Counted from the first letter of the stretch, positions 1 to 8,318 are shown. The stretch is 33,456 nucleotides of DNA from an uncultured Ruminococcus sp. (GCA_900544395.1 UQVC01000028.1:1-33456), one strand, 5' to 3'. The notes: generated by a model not told the origin, from the letters alone. Made by a program: numbers and translations.

Positions 1-194
1 TTCGAAATACAAAGGCGTACCGTTGCAGTACTAATGGCAAGTTTATCAGCAATTTCCTGGAATGTCATTCCATCGGCTTTATATAAAAGAATCCTGGCAC
101 GATCCACGACTTGTGCCTGAATGGTTCTCTTTTTTGATAATGATTTAAGGTAATTCCTGTCTTCATCTGACAGAGGAAGATATGTTTTTCTCAT
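1..194 (-). CDS. IS630-type transposase, N-terminal part (cut by window edge)
   Basis: This is the first 64 or so codons of a transposase that runs off the left edge. The translation begins MRKTYLPLSDEDRNYLKSL and continues through an Arg-Ala-Arg-Ile-Leu helix into a helix-turn-helix of the form GMTFQEIADKLAISTATV, which is the usual N-terminal DNA-binding region of IS630-family (Tc1/mariner-related) transposases. I chose the ATG at 194 because AAAGG lies nine bases upstream; an in-frame ATG at 203 directly abuts that site and is less likely. The DDE catalytic part is outside the window, so activity cannot be judged. It reads in the same direction as, and just after, a truncated sugar transporter, which suggests insertion into that gene. 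Family assignment rests on the HTH only. Confidence 0.75.
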   Translation of the reverse strand, partial: MRKTYLPLSDEDRNYLKSLSKKRTIQAQVVDRARILLYKADGMTFQEIADKLAISTATVRLCIS

Positions 195-270
195 AGCGTT
201 CATCCTTTCTTTGATAACACTATTTTACCATACATCATCTCAAAAATATATAGTAGAAATTTAATTTATT
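1..270 (-). mobile_element. partial IS630-family insertion sequence (inner boundary approximate)
   Basis: The transposase and the AT-rich sequence upstream of it appear to be the left part of an insertion sequence. The boundary is set where the truncated GPH transporter frame (266-373) loses family similarity, after its Val-Ser-Ser residues, close to a TA dinucleotide near 272-276. IS630 elements insert at TA and duplicate it. The terminal inverted repeat cannot be verified because the other end lies outside the window. Confidence 0.5.
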
Positions 271-373
271 CTATACTAGACACCAGACCATAACTGGTAT
301 TCGATGCCAAGTCACCTGCACCATATGCTACCTTTTGATACCATTTCAAATATTTTGTTTCTGTTCCTTTCAT
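266..373 (-). pseudogene. truncated GPH-family sugar:cation symporter (N-terminal stub)
   Basis: A 35-residue frame starts at an ATG with an excellent ribosome site (AAGGAGG ten bases upstream). Its sequence KVAYGAGDLASNTSYGLVSS matches the conserved start of glycoside-pentoside-hexuronide symporters, where a Tyr-Gly-x-Gly-Asp-x-(A/G)-Ser-Asn motif leads into the first membrane helix. Intact members are about 450 residues; here the frame ends after three foreign codons, at the sequence leading into the IS630-type transposase. The gene is divergent from an AraC-type regulator, the normal arrangement of a sugar-uptake locus. I infer that insertion destroyed the transporter and that no functional symporter is made from this start. 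Confidence 0.7.
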
Positions 374-399
374 TGCTATGTAACCTCCTTTTCCACAGT

Positions 400-428
400 A
401 ACATTTTTACCCTCAAAGTAAAATGTTT
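400..428. promoter_or_regulatory. inverted repeat between divergent regulator and transporter stub
   Basis: AACATTTTTAC (400-410) and GTAAAATGTT (418-427) form a near-perfect inverted repeat with a seven-base centre and one extra T. It lies just upstream of the ribosome site of the transporter stub, about 70 bases from the regulator's -10 box. It may be an operator for the neighbouring AraC-type protein, or a short hairpin in the transporter leader. The function is inferred from position only. Confidence 0.4.
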
Positions 429-494
429 ATTTTGTATTTCCTTTCTTGATGTACTAATTTTAATGAATTTTTTCCTACATTGAAATGACAGATA

Positions 495-503
495 TGTTAT
501 AAT
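495..503 (+). promoter_or_regulatory. extended -10 promoter of the AraC-type regulator gene
   Basis: TGTTATAAT is an extended -10 element with a perfect TATAAT (498-503), about 49 bases before the ATG at 552. A TTGAAA at 480-485 is only 12 bases away, too close to serve as a normal -35, so the promoter probably relies on the extended -10 or an activator. Confidence 0.5.
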
Positions 504-551
504 AGGAAGAAAATAATTATCATATTCGTGAATTGTATGAGGAGGTATGCT

Positions 552-1631
552 ATGAGCAAGCATGTGAGCTACATTGTGAGCAATATTATTGAACAAGAAA
601 ATTCAGAGAGTGAAATAAACTCATATCTTAGGATACTAGCTCCTATACAGTTTACTTTGGAATCATGCAGTGGCGCTTCTCAAACTGATTTTATAAATGT
701 TCTTATGGTTTCTCCTCTTGGAAACAATTTTTATCATTTTCAGAATGATACTGAAATTATGCAGTTTAATGCAAGGGCACCGCACCTTCATGATTTCTAT
801 GAACTGTTAATTGTTTTGGACGGAGAAATTCATCAGCAAATTGAACAATCTGATTTTACCGTTCACTGCGGTAGTTGTTGTCTGATGAATAGAAATATTA
901 TTCATAAAGAAATGTTTCATTCGAATGCAAACATTCTTTGCATTGGAATATCAAAAGAGCTCGTTCGGCACTTGACAGAAGAGGAACAAAATTTATATTT
1001 TCCTAACTTTGAACAGCCAGGAACAAATCCTATACTTAATTTTTTAATTGACAATTTGGAAAATCCTAACACTAAAGAATACCTTGACTTTCTCCCTACA
1101 ATCAGTAATCAAAACTGGCACCAAGTTCTGCACTCACTTACGGATAATATCCTACGTGCCATTATGTTTCCTAAATTAGGTTCCACCTATGTAATTAAAG
1201 GTATGCTTTTAGAATTATTTGGTTATCTTTCTGATGCTGAACATTTCCATTTCACACCTGTTCACGTGGAAGCTAATAATGATTTTCTGCTTTTTTCTCA
1301 TATCAGCCATTTATTAGAAGATACAAATGGACGAATTACACGTTCTGAATTAGAACAAATTTTGCATTATAGTGGTAATTATATCAACAGTATCGTAAAA
1401 AAATATACCGATCTTTGCCTATTTGATTACGGACAGACTTTTTGTATGAAAAAAGCCGCCTATCTATTACGCAATACAGACGACTCCATTTTAGAAATTA
1501 TGGAAAAATTACATTTTACAAATACTACACATTTTTATCAGTGTTTCAAAAAACAATATTACATGACACCACGAGAATATCGAATATCAAATATTTCCTC
1601 TAACTATATGCAGAATCATTCTCAAAAATAA
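552..1631 (+). CDS. AraC-family transcriptional regulator
   Basis: The 359-residue protein has an N-terminal cupin-like sensing half, with a His-Leu-His-Asp-Phe-Tyr-Glu motif followed by LLIVLDGEIHQQIEQ. Its C-terminal part resembles the double helix-turn-helix of AraC/XylS proteins, with a Ser-Ile-Leu-Glu-Ile-Met-Glu second HTH and the closing THFYQCFKKQYYMTPREYR signature. The ATG at 552 is chosen because GAGGAGG lies six bases upstream; the frame is open from 528 but that site would then fall inside the gene. It probably controlled the divergent GPH symporter, now truncated. Base composition is clearly more AT-rich than the genes from 1700 onward, consistent with an accessory region. The inducer, probably a sugar, is unknown. 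Confidence 0.88.
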   Translation: MSKHVSYIVSNIIEQENSESEINSYLRILAPIQFTLESCSGASQTDFINVLMVSPLGNNFYHFQNDTEIMQFNARAPHLHDFYELLIVLDGEIHQQIEQSDFTVHCGSCCLMNRNIIHKEMFHSNANILCIGISKELVRHLTEEEQNLYFPNFEQPGTNPILNFLIDNLENPNTKEYLDFLPTISNQNWHQVLHSLTDNILRAIMFPKLGSTYVIKGMLLELFGYLSDAEHFHFTPVHVEANNDFLLFSHISHLLEDTNGRITRSELEQILHYSGNYINSIVKKYTDLCLFDYGQTFCMKKAAYLLRNTDDSILEIMEKLHFTNTTHFYQCFKKQYYMTPREYRISNISSNYMQNHSQK

Positions 1632-1654
1632 CGCGCCCCCCCTGAAATCCGGCG

Positions 1655-1685
1655 CAAAAAAGCGCTCCTCATTCACAGGAACGCT
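1655..1685 (-). terminator. terminator of the rseP operon
   Basis: Read on the minus strand, AGCGTTCCT, a seven-base loop and AGGAGCGCT form a nine-pair stem (one G-U) followed by six T. It lies about 20 bases after the rseP stop. The regulator gene converges on it from the other side, so it may also slow transcription from the left. Confidence 0.8.
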
Positions 1686-1704
1686 TTTCTTCTCTATTTT
1701 CTTT

Positions 1705-2739
1705 TTAGAATAACCGCATGATATCGTTGTACATTACAAATACCATCAGCGCCATCAATGCCGCAAATCCGATAAAATGCACCATTCCTTCTTTCTCTGG
1801 TGAGATCCGTTTCTTCCTCACAGCCTCGATCAGAAGAAATACCAGACGTCCGCCGTCCAGCGCCGGGATCGGAAGCAAGTTCAGCACCCCTAAGTTGGCT
1901 GAGATTAAAATTCCCAGATTCATCATACTTAAGATCACCGCTGACCATCCGGACGGCGCTGCTGCATCGTAAGTATCATTGACAACATCCACAATACCTA
2001 CCGGACCGGAGAGCTGGTTTACACCGACCTGCCCGGTCAGAAGCATTTTCAGACACTCCAGGGTGTACTCTACCCAGTATTTTGCCGTGTATGCACCGTA
2101 CTGGATGCTTTTGAAAAAGCCCGGCTTCTCCACATCTGCCGAATAAGTGAATCCCATTCTTTTTGTCGTTTCATCTTGAAACAGTCTCTTTTCCATCTGG
2201 ATGGTCTGTTCTTTTCCATCCCGCTCAACGGTCAATTCTGCTGTATCTTCCTTGCCATGTGTCAGATTGTAAAGCTGAAACTCTTCATAAATATGAATGT
2301 TCTTTCCATTGATCTGCGTGATCACGTCTCCCTTTTTCAGCCCCTGTTCACTTCCCGAAGATCCGGGTTCCACTTCCTGTATCACCGGAACCGCATATCC
2401 CGCTGCTCCGACTAAAATTGCAGACATCAGAAGTGCCAGAATGAAATTAAACACCGGTCCTGCTGCAATGACCGAGATTCTGGCCCACACAGATTTGCTG
2501 TTAAAACTGCCTTCTGATTGATCATCTGCATCATCTTCTCCCATCATACAGGCGCCTCCAAGCGGAAGGAGCTTTAAACTGAACTTGGTTCCCTTAAACT
2601 CCCTGCCAAACAGAGTCGGCCCCATTCCCAATGAAAATTCATCTACACGGATCCCGTTTAACTTTGCCAGCGTAAAATGTCCCAGTTCATGGATGATGAT
2701 GATCAAGCTGAACAGAAGGATTGCTAAAATAATACCCAT
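1705..2739 (-). CDS. rseP: site-2 intramembrane zinc metalloprotease RseP/RasP
   Basis: The 344-residue membrane protein carries the HExxH zinc site as HELGH at residues 17-21 in the first membrane helix. A PDZ domain follows around residues 115-165 (VIQEVEPGSS, then GLKKGDVITQINGK). Near the C-terminus the second active-site motif appears as NLLPIPALDGGRLVF, whose Asp completes the zinc site. Proteins of this family cut anti-sigma factors and leftover signal peptides within the membrane. The gene starts three bases after the dxr stop, is the last gene of the cdsA-dxr-rseP run, and is followed by a terminator. The order uppS-cdsA-dxr-rseP is classic for Firmicutes. Confidence 0.95.
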   Translation of the reverse strand: MGIILAILLFSLIIIIHELGHFTLAKLNGIRVDEFSLGMGPTLFGREFKGTKFSLKLLPLGGACMMGEDDADDQSEGSFNSKSVWARISVIAAGPVFNFILALLMSAILVGAAGYAVPVIQEVEPGSSGSEQGLKKGDVITQINGKNIHIYEEFQLYNLTHGKEDTAELTVERDGKEQTIQMEKRLFQDETTKRMGFTYSADVEKPGFFKSIQYGAYTAKYWVEYTLECLKMLLTGQVGVNQLSGPVGIVDVVNDTYDAAAPSGWSAVILSMMNLGILISANLGVLNLLPIPALDGGRLVFLLIEAVRKKRISPEKEGMVHFIGFAALMALMVFVMYNDIMRLF

Positions 2740-2742
2740 ATA

Positions 2743-3885
2743 CTACCACCTGTTTTTGATATATTCATAAGTTTCCTGCTCTGTCTGAAGAATTTCTTCT
2801 ACAGTTGGATCCAAAATCACCTGATGTTCCTCCATACAGCGTGAAATAATCTCCGGAATCTGCAGATATCCGATCTTGCGATCCAGAAACATAGAAACTG
2901 CGCGTTCATTTGCCGCATTGAACACGGTCGGAAGAGATCCTCCGATCCACCCTGCCTCATACGCCAGCTTCAGACCATAAAACGTCTCCATATCCGGACG
3001 TTCAAACGTGATCTGGGAAAGTGTCCCAAAATCCAGCCGATCTCCCGGAAGATATCTTCTTTCCGGATAATACAATGCGTACTGGATCGGTAGTTTCATA
3101 TCCGGTGTTCCAAGCTGTGCGATCACTGCCCCGTCCACATACTCTACCATGGAGTGAATGATACTCTGCGGCTGTACGACAACCTGGATCTGATCCACAG
3201 ATACATCAAACAGCCACTTTGCTTCGATCACTTCCAATCCTTTGTTGACCATCGTGGAAGAGTCGATTGTGATCTTGCGTCCCATCTCCCAATTGGGATG
3301 CTTCAGGGCATCTTCTACCTGGATATGAAGAAGCTCTTCCCTCTTTTTCCCTCGAAATGGTCCGCCGGACGCCGTGAGCAAAATTTTTGACACTGCCTGA
3401 TGCTGTCCTCCTTGCAAAGACTGGAAAATCGCACTGTGTTCACTGTCCACTGGAAGAATGGATACTCCATACTCTTTTGCCAGAGGCATAATAATATGCC
3501 CGGCCGTCACCAGTGTCTCTTTATTCGCTAGCGCAATGTTCTTTCCTGCCCGGATTCCTTCAATCGTTGGAAGGATCCCGATCATTCCCACAATGGCGGT
3601 AACCAGAATCTCAGCCTCTTTCTGAACAGCCACCTCTTTGAGTCCATCCATGCCGGATACGACTTTCACATCCAGATCTTTGAGATTCTCCCGAAGCTCT
3701 TTTGCTTTGGATTCGTCCCACACGGCTGCCAGAACCGGATGAAATTCTCGAATCTGTTCTTCTAAAAGCCGGATGTTGCTTCCAGCTGCCAATGCTGTCA
3801 CCTGAATGTCCTGATTCTCCCGCACTACTTCCAGCGTCTGCGTTCCAATCGAGCCCGTCGAACCAAGGATTGCTATTTTCTTCAT
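2743..3885 (-). CDS. dxr: 1-deoxy-D-xylulose 5-phosphate reductoisomerase
   Basis: This 380-residue enzyme converts 1-deoxy-D-xylulose 5-phosphate to 2-C-methyl-D-erythritol 4-phosphate with NADPH, the committed step of the MEP isoprenoid pathway. The start shows the NADPH-binding motif ILGSTGSIGTQTL. The metal and substrate motifs ILPVDSEHSAIFQ and LTASGGPFRGK follow, then KITIDSSTMVNKGLEVIEA. Length is normal. AAGGAGA precedes the ATG. It sits between cdsA (18-base gap) and rseP (3-base gap) and supplies precursors used by UppS two genes upstream. Confidence 0.97.
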   Translation of the reverse strand: MKKIAILGSTGSIGTQTLEVVRENQDIQVTALAAGSNIRLLEEQIREFHPVLAAVWDESKAKELRENLKDLDVKVVSGMDGLKEVAVQKEAEILVTAIVGMIGILPTIEGIRAGKNIALANKETLVTAGHIIMPLAKEYGVSILPVDSEHSAIFQSLQGGQHQAVSKILLTASGGPFRGKKREELLHIQVEDALKHPNWEMGRKITIDSSTMVNKGLEVIEAKWLFDVSVDQIQVVVQPQSIIHSMVEYVDGAVIAQLGTPDMKLPIQYALYYPERRYLPGDRLDFGTLSQITFERPDMETFYGLKLAYEAGWIGGSLPTVFNAANERAVSMFLDRKIGYLQIPEIISRCMEEHQVILDPTVEEILQTEQETYEYIKNRW

Positions 3886-3903
3886 ACCTGTTCTCCTTTT
3901 TTC

Positions 3904-4713
3904 TTACAGAAGCACGGAAAGGTAATAAATAATCGGGGCTGTAAAGATAATACTGTCAAATCGATCCAGTATGCCACCGTGTCCCGGTATCAGCTTTCCG
4001 TAATCTTTGATATCATGATTTCTCTTAATTGCAGATGCAGCCAGATCTCCGATCTGAGAGATCGCGCCGCCGCATGCTCCGATCACAGCAAAGCTGACCG
4101 CACTGACTCCTGCATCTCCCCAGTGATTGATAGCAAGTGCATACAATACAGCGATCAACGCTGCCCCCACGATTCCGCCGATTCCGCCTTCCACGGATTT
4201 CTTCGGACTCAGCTTTGGCGCCATCTTATGTTTTCCAATCAGCATCCCCACACAGTATGCACAGGTGTCACACCCCCAGGCACAGATAAATACCAGCCAT
4301 ACCTGGAAGACTCCGCCCGGAAGGATCCTGGTCTGATAAATGTAAGACAGCATCACTGCCACATAAAATACACCGAAAAATGCTGCAAGTATCTGTTCTG
4401 TCCGATACTTGGGATATGCAAAGACCAACACTGCCATCAGGCAGATCACAAATGCCATAAACAACAGCATAAACCAGTCTGTCGTATCCGGCAGAAACGG
4501 CTTTGCATACAACAGTCCGTAATACCCTGCCGCAAATAGAAATCCACAGATTCCCACTGCTTTGTTCTGAATCTCAAACACTCTGTACAACTCATACAAT
4601 CCGATCATACTGATCAGGAACAAAGTTGCAAACAGTACATTTCCTCCTGTGATCACTGTGATCAGAGCGATCACCACCAGGAGAATCCCACTTAAAAGAC
4701 GTGTCTTAAACAT
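3904..4713 (-). CDS. cdsA: phosphatidate cytidylyltransferase
   Basis: This 269-residue integral membrane enzyme makes CDP-diacylglycerol from phosphatidate and CTP. Several hydrophobic helices cover the first 200 residues, and the C-terminal CdsA signature is clear: SAIKRNHDIKDYGKLIPGHG followed by GILDRFDS. The start overlaps the uppS stop by eight bases, implying translational coupling, and AAGGAGG lies six bases before the ATG. Confidence 0.96.
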   Translation of the reverse strand: MFKTRLLSGILLVVIALITVITGGNVLFATLFLISMIGLYELYRVFEIQNKAVGICGFLFAAGYYGLLYAKPFLPDTTDWFMLLFMAFVICLMAVLVFAYPKYRTEQILAAFFGVFYVAVMLSYIYQTRILPGGVFQVWLVFICAWGCDTCAYCVGMLIGKHKMAPKLSPKKSVEGGIGGIVGAALIAVLYALAINHWGDAGVSAVSFAVIGACGGAISQIGDLAASAIKRNHDIKDYGKLIPGHGGILDRFDSIIFTAPIIYYLSVLL

Positions 4714-5422
4714 CTTCTTCCTCCTTCACACCGCCGTATCTTCTGTCTCTTTTATTATACTGCGCAATTGCCTTTTCTAATTCCTCTTTTGTAAAATCCG
4801 GCCACGGAATCTCTGTAAAATAAAATTCTGTATACGCCAGCTGCCACAATAAATAATTGGAAAGCCTCAGTTCTCCGCTGGTACGGATCAAAAGATCCGG
4901 ATCCGGAATCCCCCGAGTGTCCAGATAGGACTCAAAAGTCGCCTCATCGATTTTCTCAGGCGTCACCTTTCCATCTACACAGTCTTTTGCAAGACGGCGC
5001 ATGGCACGGATCATCTCATCTCTGCTTCCATAATTCAATGCAATCTGAAAGTTGAGTCCCCCATTATCCTTTGTGGCCTCTTCCAACTCTAAAATCCTAC
5101 TCCTGATATCCTCATCCAATGCATCAAGATCTCCCAAAACCCGCACTTTCATATCGTTTTGGGCAGCAGTCTTCAAACAAGTCTTCATATAATTGCGCAG
5201 CAATTTCATCAATGCGCTGACTTCGCTTTCCGGCCGATTCCAGTTCTCTGTAGAAAATGCATAGACTGTCAGATACTTGATCCCCATTCTCCATGCTTCC
5301 TCACAGATCCGCTCTACATTCTTGCTGCCCTGTGCATGCCCGTAATTTCTCGGCATTCCCTTGGCTTTTGCCCATCTCCCGTTTCCGTCCAGGATGATCG
5401 CAACATGCTGCGGTACGTTCAT
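4706..5422 (-). CDS. uppS: isoprenyl transferase (undecaprenyl diphosphate synthase)
   Basis: This cis-prenyltransferase of 238 residues extends farnesyl diphosphate with isopentenyl diphosphate to give the C55 wall lipid carrier. The P-loop-like motif HVAIILDGNGRWAKAKGMPR starts at residue 6; most homologues have Met where this one has Leu before Asp-Gly-Asn-Gly. Later family blocks include YLTVYAFSTENWNRP, LNYGSRDEM and PDLLIRTSGELRLSNYLLWQ. The ribosome site is AAGGAGG seven bases before the ATG. A hairpin in the 112-base gap after frr may reduce read-through into this gene. Confidence 0.97.
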   Translation of the reverse strand: MNVPQHVAIILDGNGRWAKAKGMPRNYGHAQGSKNVERICEEAWRMGIKYLTVYAFSTENWNRPESEVSALMKLLRNYMKTCLKTAAQNDMKVRVLGDLDALDEDIRSRILELEEATKDNGGLNFQIALNYGSRDEMIRAMRRLAKDCVDGKVTPEKIDEATFESYLDTRGIPDPDLLIRTSGELRLSNYLLWQLAYTEFYFTEIPWPDFTKEELEKAIAQYNKRDRRYGGVKEEEDV

Positions 5423-5464
5423 TGTATTTCCTCCTTTTTGCAGAACTTTCCACTCATAAGATGG

Positions 5465-5494
5465 AAAAGAGGGGCTTCTTCACATCTGCCCCTC
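5465..5494 (-). terminator. hairpin with T-tract between frr and uppS
   Basis: On the minus strand GAGGGGC (5494-5488), a twelve-base loop and GCCCCTC (5475-5469) form a perfect seven-pair stem followed by TTTT. It has terminator form but only four T, so partial termination between the pyrH-frr and uppS-cdsA-dxr-rseP segments is plausible. Confidence 0.55.
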
Positions 5495-5534
5495 CTGCTG
5501 TTTCGTAATATTGACCCTTCACACGGGCTGCATC

Positions 5535-6086
5535 CTAAACCGTCAGCACTTCTTTGGATTTTGCTTCCACCGCTTTATCGACTTCTGCAATGTATTTGTC
5601 TGTCAGTTTCTGAAGTGAATCTTCCAGGTCTTTGATCCCATCTTCTGAAATCTCGGTTCCTTTCAGTTTTTTGAATGCATCGTTTCCATCACGACGGATA
5701 TTGCGGATTGCAACTTTTGCTGCCTCTCCTTTTTTCTTCACATCTTTTACCAGTTCTTTTCTTCGCTCTTCTGTCAGTTCCGGGAACAACAGACGTACCA
5801 CAGTTCCATCGTTCGTCGGATTGATTCCGATATCAGACATCAGGATTGCTTTTTCAATCTCTTTTAACATGCTCTTTTCCCATGGCTGGATCTGGATCAT
5901 ACGCGCTTCCGGTACAGATACATTGGCTGCCTGCTGGATCGGAGTCGGCACTCCATAGTAATCCACTGTCAGTTTATCCAATACGTGTGGGTTGGCACGT
6001 CCTGCGCGGATGGCTGCAAGCTCACTTCCCAGATTATTGATTGTTTTTGTCATCTTGTCATCATATACTTTTAATTTCTCATCCAT
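5535..6086 (-). CDS. frr: ribosome recycling factor
   Basis: The 183-residue protein matches RRF throughout: LAAIRAGRANPHVLDKLTVD near the start, then YYGVPTPIQQAANVSVPEAR, INPTNDGTVVRLLFPELTEE and the helical C-terminal half. With EF-G it splits post-termination ribosomes. The ATG at 6086 has AGGAGG eight bases upstream. It is 13 bases after pyrH, the usual pair in Firmicutes. Confidence 0.98.
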   Translation of the reverse strand: MDEKLKVYDDKMTKTINNLGSELAAIRAGRANPHVLDKLTVDYYGVPTPIQQAANVSVPEARMIQIQPWEKSMLKEIEKAILMSDIGINPTNDGTVVRLLFPELTEERRKELVKDVKKKGEAAKVAIRNIRRDGNDAFKKLKGTEISEDGIKDLEDSLQKLTDKYIAEVDKAVEAKSKEVLTV

Positions 6087-6099
6087 GTTTTTGTCCTCC

Positions 6100-6795
6100 T
6101 TATACTGTCACTTTTGTTCCGGTAAATGTACCGCTCATTGTTTCTACAATGCTGTTTTCTTCATTTAATCCAAATACCAGCATCGGCATCTTATTCTCAA
6201 GGCAGAGAATGGATGCGGTCAGATCGACTGCTGCCAGCTTCTGATCAATGACCTCCTGAATGGAAATCTCATCATATTTTTTCGCCTCCGGGTTTACCTT
6301 CGGATCGCTGTCATAGATTCCGTCGATGGCTTTCGCAAGAAGCATGGCATCTGCCTCGATCTCAATGGCGCGCAGAACGGCTCCTGTATCGGTTGAAAAA
6401 TACGGATGTCCGGTTCCTCCTGCAAAAAAGATCACTTTTCCTTCTTCCAACGCTTCCACTGCTGCATCCTTGGAAAACAACGATGTAAATGCTCCGCATA
6501 CAAATGGAGTAAACACTTCTGTCTTCATCCCTACATGGCGGAAAATGTCAGACACGTAAATACAGTTCATCACCGTTGCAAGCATTCCGATCTGATCTGC
6601 TTTTGTACGATCAATGGTCTCACTGGTACGTCCTCTCCAGAAATTACCTCCGCCTGTCACGATGGCAACCTGGATTCCCTGATCTACCAGCTGCTTCACC
6701 TGATTCGCCACTCCAATACAGGTAGCCTCATCAAATCCTGTCTTTTTATCTCCGGCAAGTGCCTCGCCGCTCAGTTTTAACAATACTCTTTTCAT
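6100..6795 (-). CDS. pyrH: UMP kinase
   Basis: This 231-residue kinase of the amino-acid kinase fold phosphorylates UMP to UDP. The start MKRVLLKLSGEALAGDKK is the standard PyrH N-terminus; FWRGRTSE, GMLATVMNC and FFAGGTGHPYFSTDTGA are further family motifs. The frame is open upstream to 6891, but AAGGAG eight bases before 6795 fixes that start. The 85 bases between the clc stop and this ATG may hold a separate promoter. It is followed by frr. Confidence 0.96.
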   Translation of the reverse strand: MKRVLLKLSGEALAGDKKTGFDEATCIGVANQVKQLVDQGIQVAIVTGGGNFWRGRTSETIDRTKADQIGMLATVMNCIYVSDIFRHVGMKTEVFTPFVCGAFTSLFSKDAAVEALEEGKVIFFAGGTGHPYFSTDTGAVLRAIEIEADAMLLAKAIDGIYDSDPKVNPEAKKYDEISIQEVIDQKLAAVDLTASILCLENKMPMLVFGLNEENSIVETMSGTFTGTKVTV

Positions 6796-6850
6796 CTGTC
6801 TGGCTCCTTCAAAACTCTTTGGTATCCGGCCTGTTTCACCGCATACGCAT

Positions 6851-6856
6851 ATTCTA
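6851..6856 (-). promoter_or_regulatory. possible -10 element upstream of pyrH
   Basis: On the minus strand TGTTAGAAT is an extended -10 (TAGAAT, 6856-6851) about 55 bases before the pyrH start. No good -35 is seen. The same ATGTTAGAATA string occurs before clc, which raises its plausibility slightly. Confidence 0.35.
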
Positions 6857-6880
6857 ACATGAAGTATATCATAAGTTATT

Positions 6881-8194
6881 TCATTTGTCATGCCCTATAG
6901 TATCTGCTTTCAAAATTCTCTTGAGCAGACTGTCATAAATGGGTTCGGAGCGCATCAGTGTGGCAACAATATAGGCTGTCACGGATACCACAGATAATGA
7001 CAACATCTGGCTGATGCTTCCGGTCATCTCAAACAGCAGGATGATCCCGGTCAGCGGTGCTCTGACTATCGCCGTAAAAAATCCTGTCATCCCAAGCAGA
7101 ACAAAATTGTTGATATACACCGGATCCAAGCCAAACCACTGTACTCCTGTCATTGCAAATACTGCCCCGATGAGCGCGCCCAGGATCAAAAGCGGAAAGA
7201 AAATCCCGCCCGGCGCCCCGGAACCAAAACTGACTGCAGAAAACAAAAATTTAACGATCAGTGTAACGACAACCATTCCCAATAACATCTTTCCCTCAGT
7301 TAAACTGACGATCAAATTATTTCCGCTTCCCAGAACTGACGGCATCACAAGCCCCAGCACTCCTGCTGTCAGAAACGCGATCAACAGTCTCCCTGTTTCT
7401 TTGAAAAACGGGATTTTCCGATACAATTCCTGCGCTTTTAGCATTCCCCAGTTGTAAAACACTCCTCCTGCTCCGACTAAAATCCCAAGTAAGATCAACA
7501 GCCAATAATAATTCTGCGGCAGATACTCCGTAATCTGAAACCGGAATACCGGATCCAGCCCGAGGATATGGGAGGCAATGTAATCCGAGGTCACAGAAGC
7601 CGTCATAACCGGCAACAGAATTGGAATGGAAAATTCCTTGTGGATCTCTTCCACCGCAAACATCATCCCGGCCAGCGGTGCATGGAACGCTCCGGAAAGA
7701 CCTGCGCTGGCCCCGCACGTCATTAAAAATTTCTCCTCCCGTCTGCTTCTGCCCAGTACTCTGGAGATTCCCTGCCCCGCCATAGCGCCAAGCTGGATAG
7801 ACGGGCCTTCTCTTCCAAGAGAGAGGCCTCCCAGCATACACAAAAATCCTCCCAGGAATTTTGCCGGCAGTACTCGTTTCCAGTTCTGGGAAAGTCTTCC
7901 TGCCACTTCACCTTCTACCTGCGGGATCCCGCTCCCTGATATCATAGGCTCCCATTTTACAAGTTTTCCTACGATCCACGCAAGACCTGCCAGAATCAAA
8001 AACCATCCGACACACCGGATGGGATTTCCTTTTATATAGGAAAGAATCTGCGTCATCCATTCTCCCGCAAAGGTCAGTGCCACCCGATAGAGCAGTACCA
8101 CGAGACCTCCCACAAGTCCTACCAGAACCCCTTCTGCGATCAACATAACGGGAATCATCCTCGCACGTTTCCACACATCACTCTGTTTCATCAT
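6881..8194 (-). CDS. ClC-family chloride/proton antiporter
   Basis: The 437-residue membrane protein has all ClC signatures: GSGIPQ at residues 87-92, GREGP at 127-131 with the gating glutamate, and GSGAPGGIFFP in the later half. A Glu-Glu pair in FAVEEIHKEF matches the internal proton glutamate of the E. coli exchanger, so Cl-/H+ exchange is more likely than a passive channel. The GREGP motif argues against the fluoride-specific branch. The frame is open to 8221, but GAGAAGG near 8200 favours ATG 8194 or 8191. It lies directly upstream of pyrH on the same strand and may be co-transcribed with it. Confidence 0.93.
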   Translation of the reverse strand: MMKQSDVWKRARMIPVMLIAEGVLVGLVGGLVVLLYRVALTFAGEWMTQILSYIKGNPIRCVGWFLILAGLAWIVGKLVKWEPMISGSGIPQVEGEVAGRLSQNWKRVLPAKFLGGFLCMLGGLSLGREGPSIQLGAMAGQGISRVLGRSRREEKFLMTCGASAGLSGAFHAPLAGMMFAVEEIHKEFSIPILLPVMTASVTSDYIASHILGLDPVFRFQITEYLPQNYYWLLILLGILVGAGGVFYNWGMLKAQELYRKIPFFKETGRLLIAFLTAGVLGLVMPSVLGSGNNLIVSLTEGKMLLGMVVVTLIVKFLFSAVSFGSGAPGGIFFPLLILGALIGAVFAMTGVQWFGLDPVYINNFVLLGMTGFFTAIVRAPLTGIILLFEMTGSISQMLSLSVVSVTAYIVATLMRSEPIYDSLLKRILKADTIGHDK

Positions 8195-8232
8195 GTCCCT
8201 TCTCTCATTTCTTTTTCTCATTCACACTTTTT

Positions 8233-8260
8233 ATTCTAACATGTTTTCCTTGTTTTCCAA
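8233..8260 (-). promoter_or_regulatory. sigma-A-type promoter of clc
   Basis: On the minus strand TTGGAA (8260-8255), a 16-base spacer and TAGAAT (8238-8233), the last preceded by TGT as an extended -10. It lies about 40 bases before the chosen clc start. Confidence 0.55.
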
Positions 8261-8289
8261 AATAAAATTGCAAATTCCTTCAGAAATCA

Positions 8290-8318
8290 TTGACATTCTT
8301 CCCCTTTTGTTTTATGAT
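8290..8318 (+). promoter_or_regulatory. sigma-A promoter of the aro operon
   Basis: TTGACA (8290-8295), exactly 17 bases and TATGAT (8313-8318): a near-consensus promoter about 95 bases upstream of the aroF start. It leaves an untranslated leader of roughly 85-90 bases. Confidence 0.8.
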
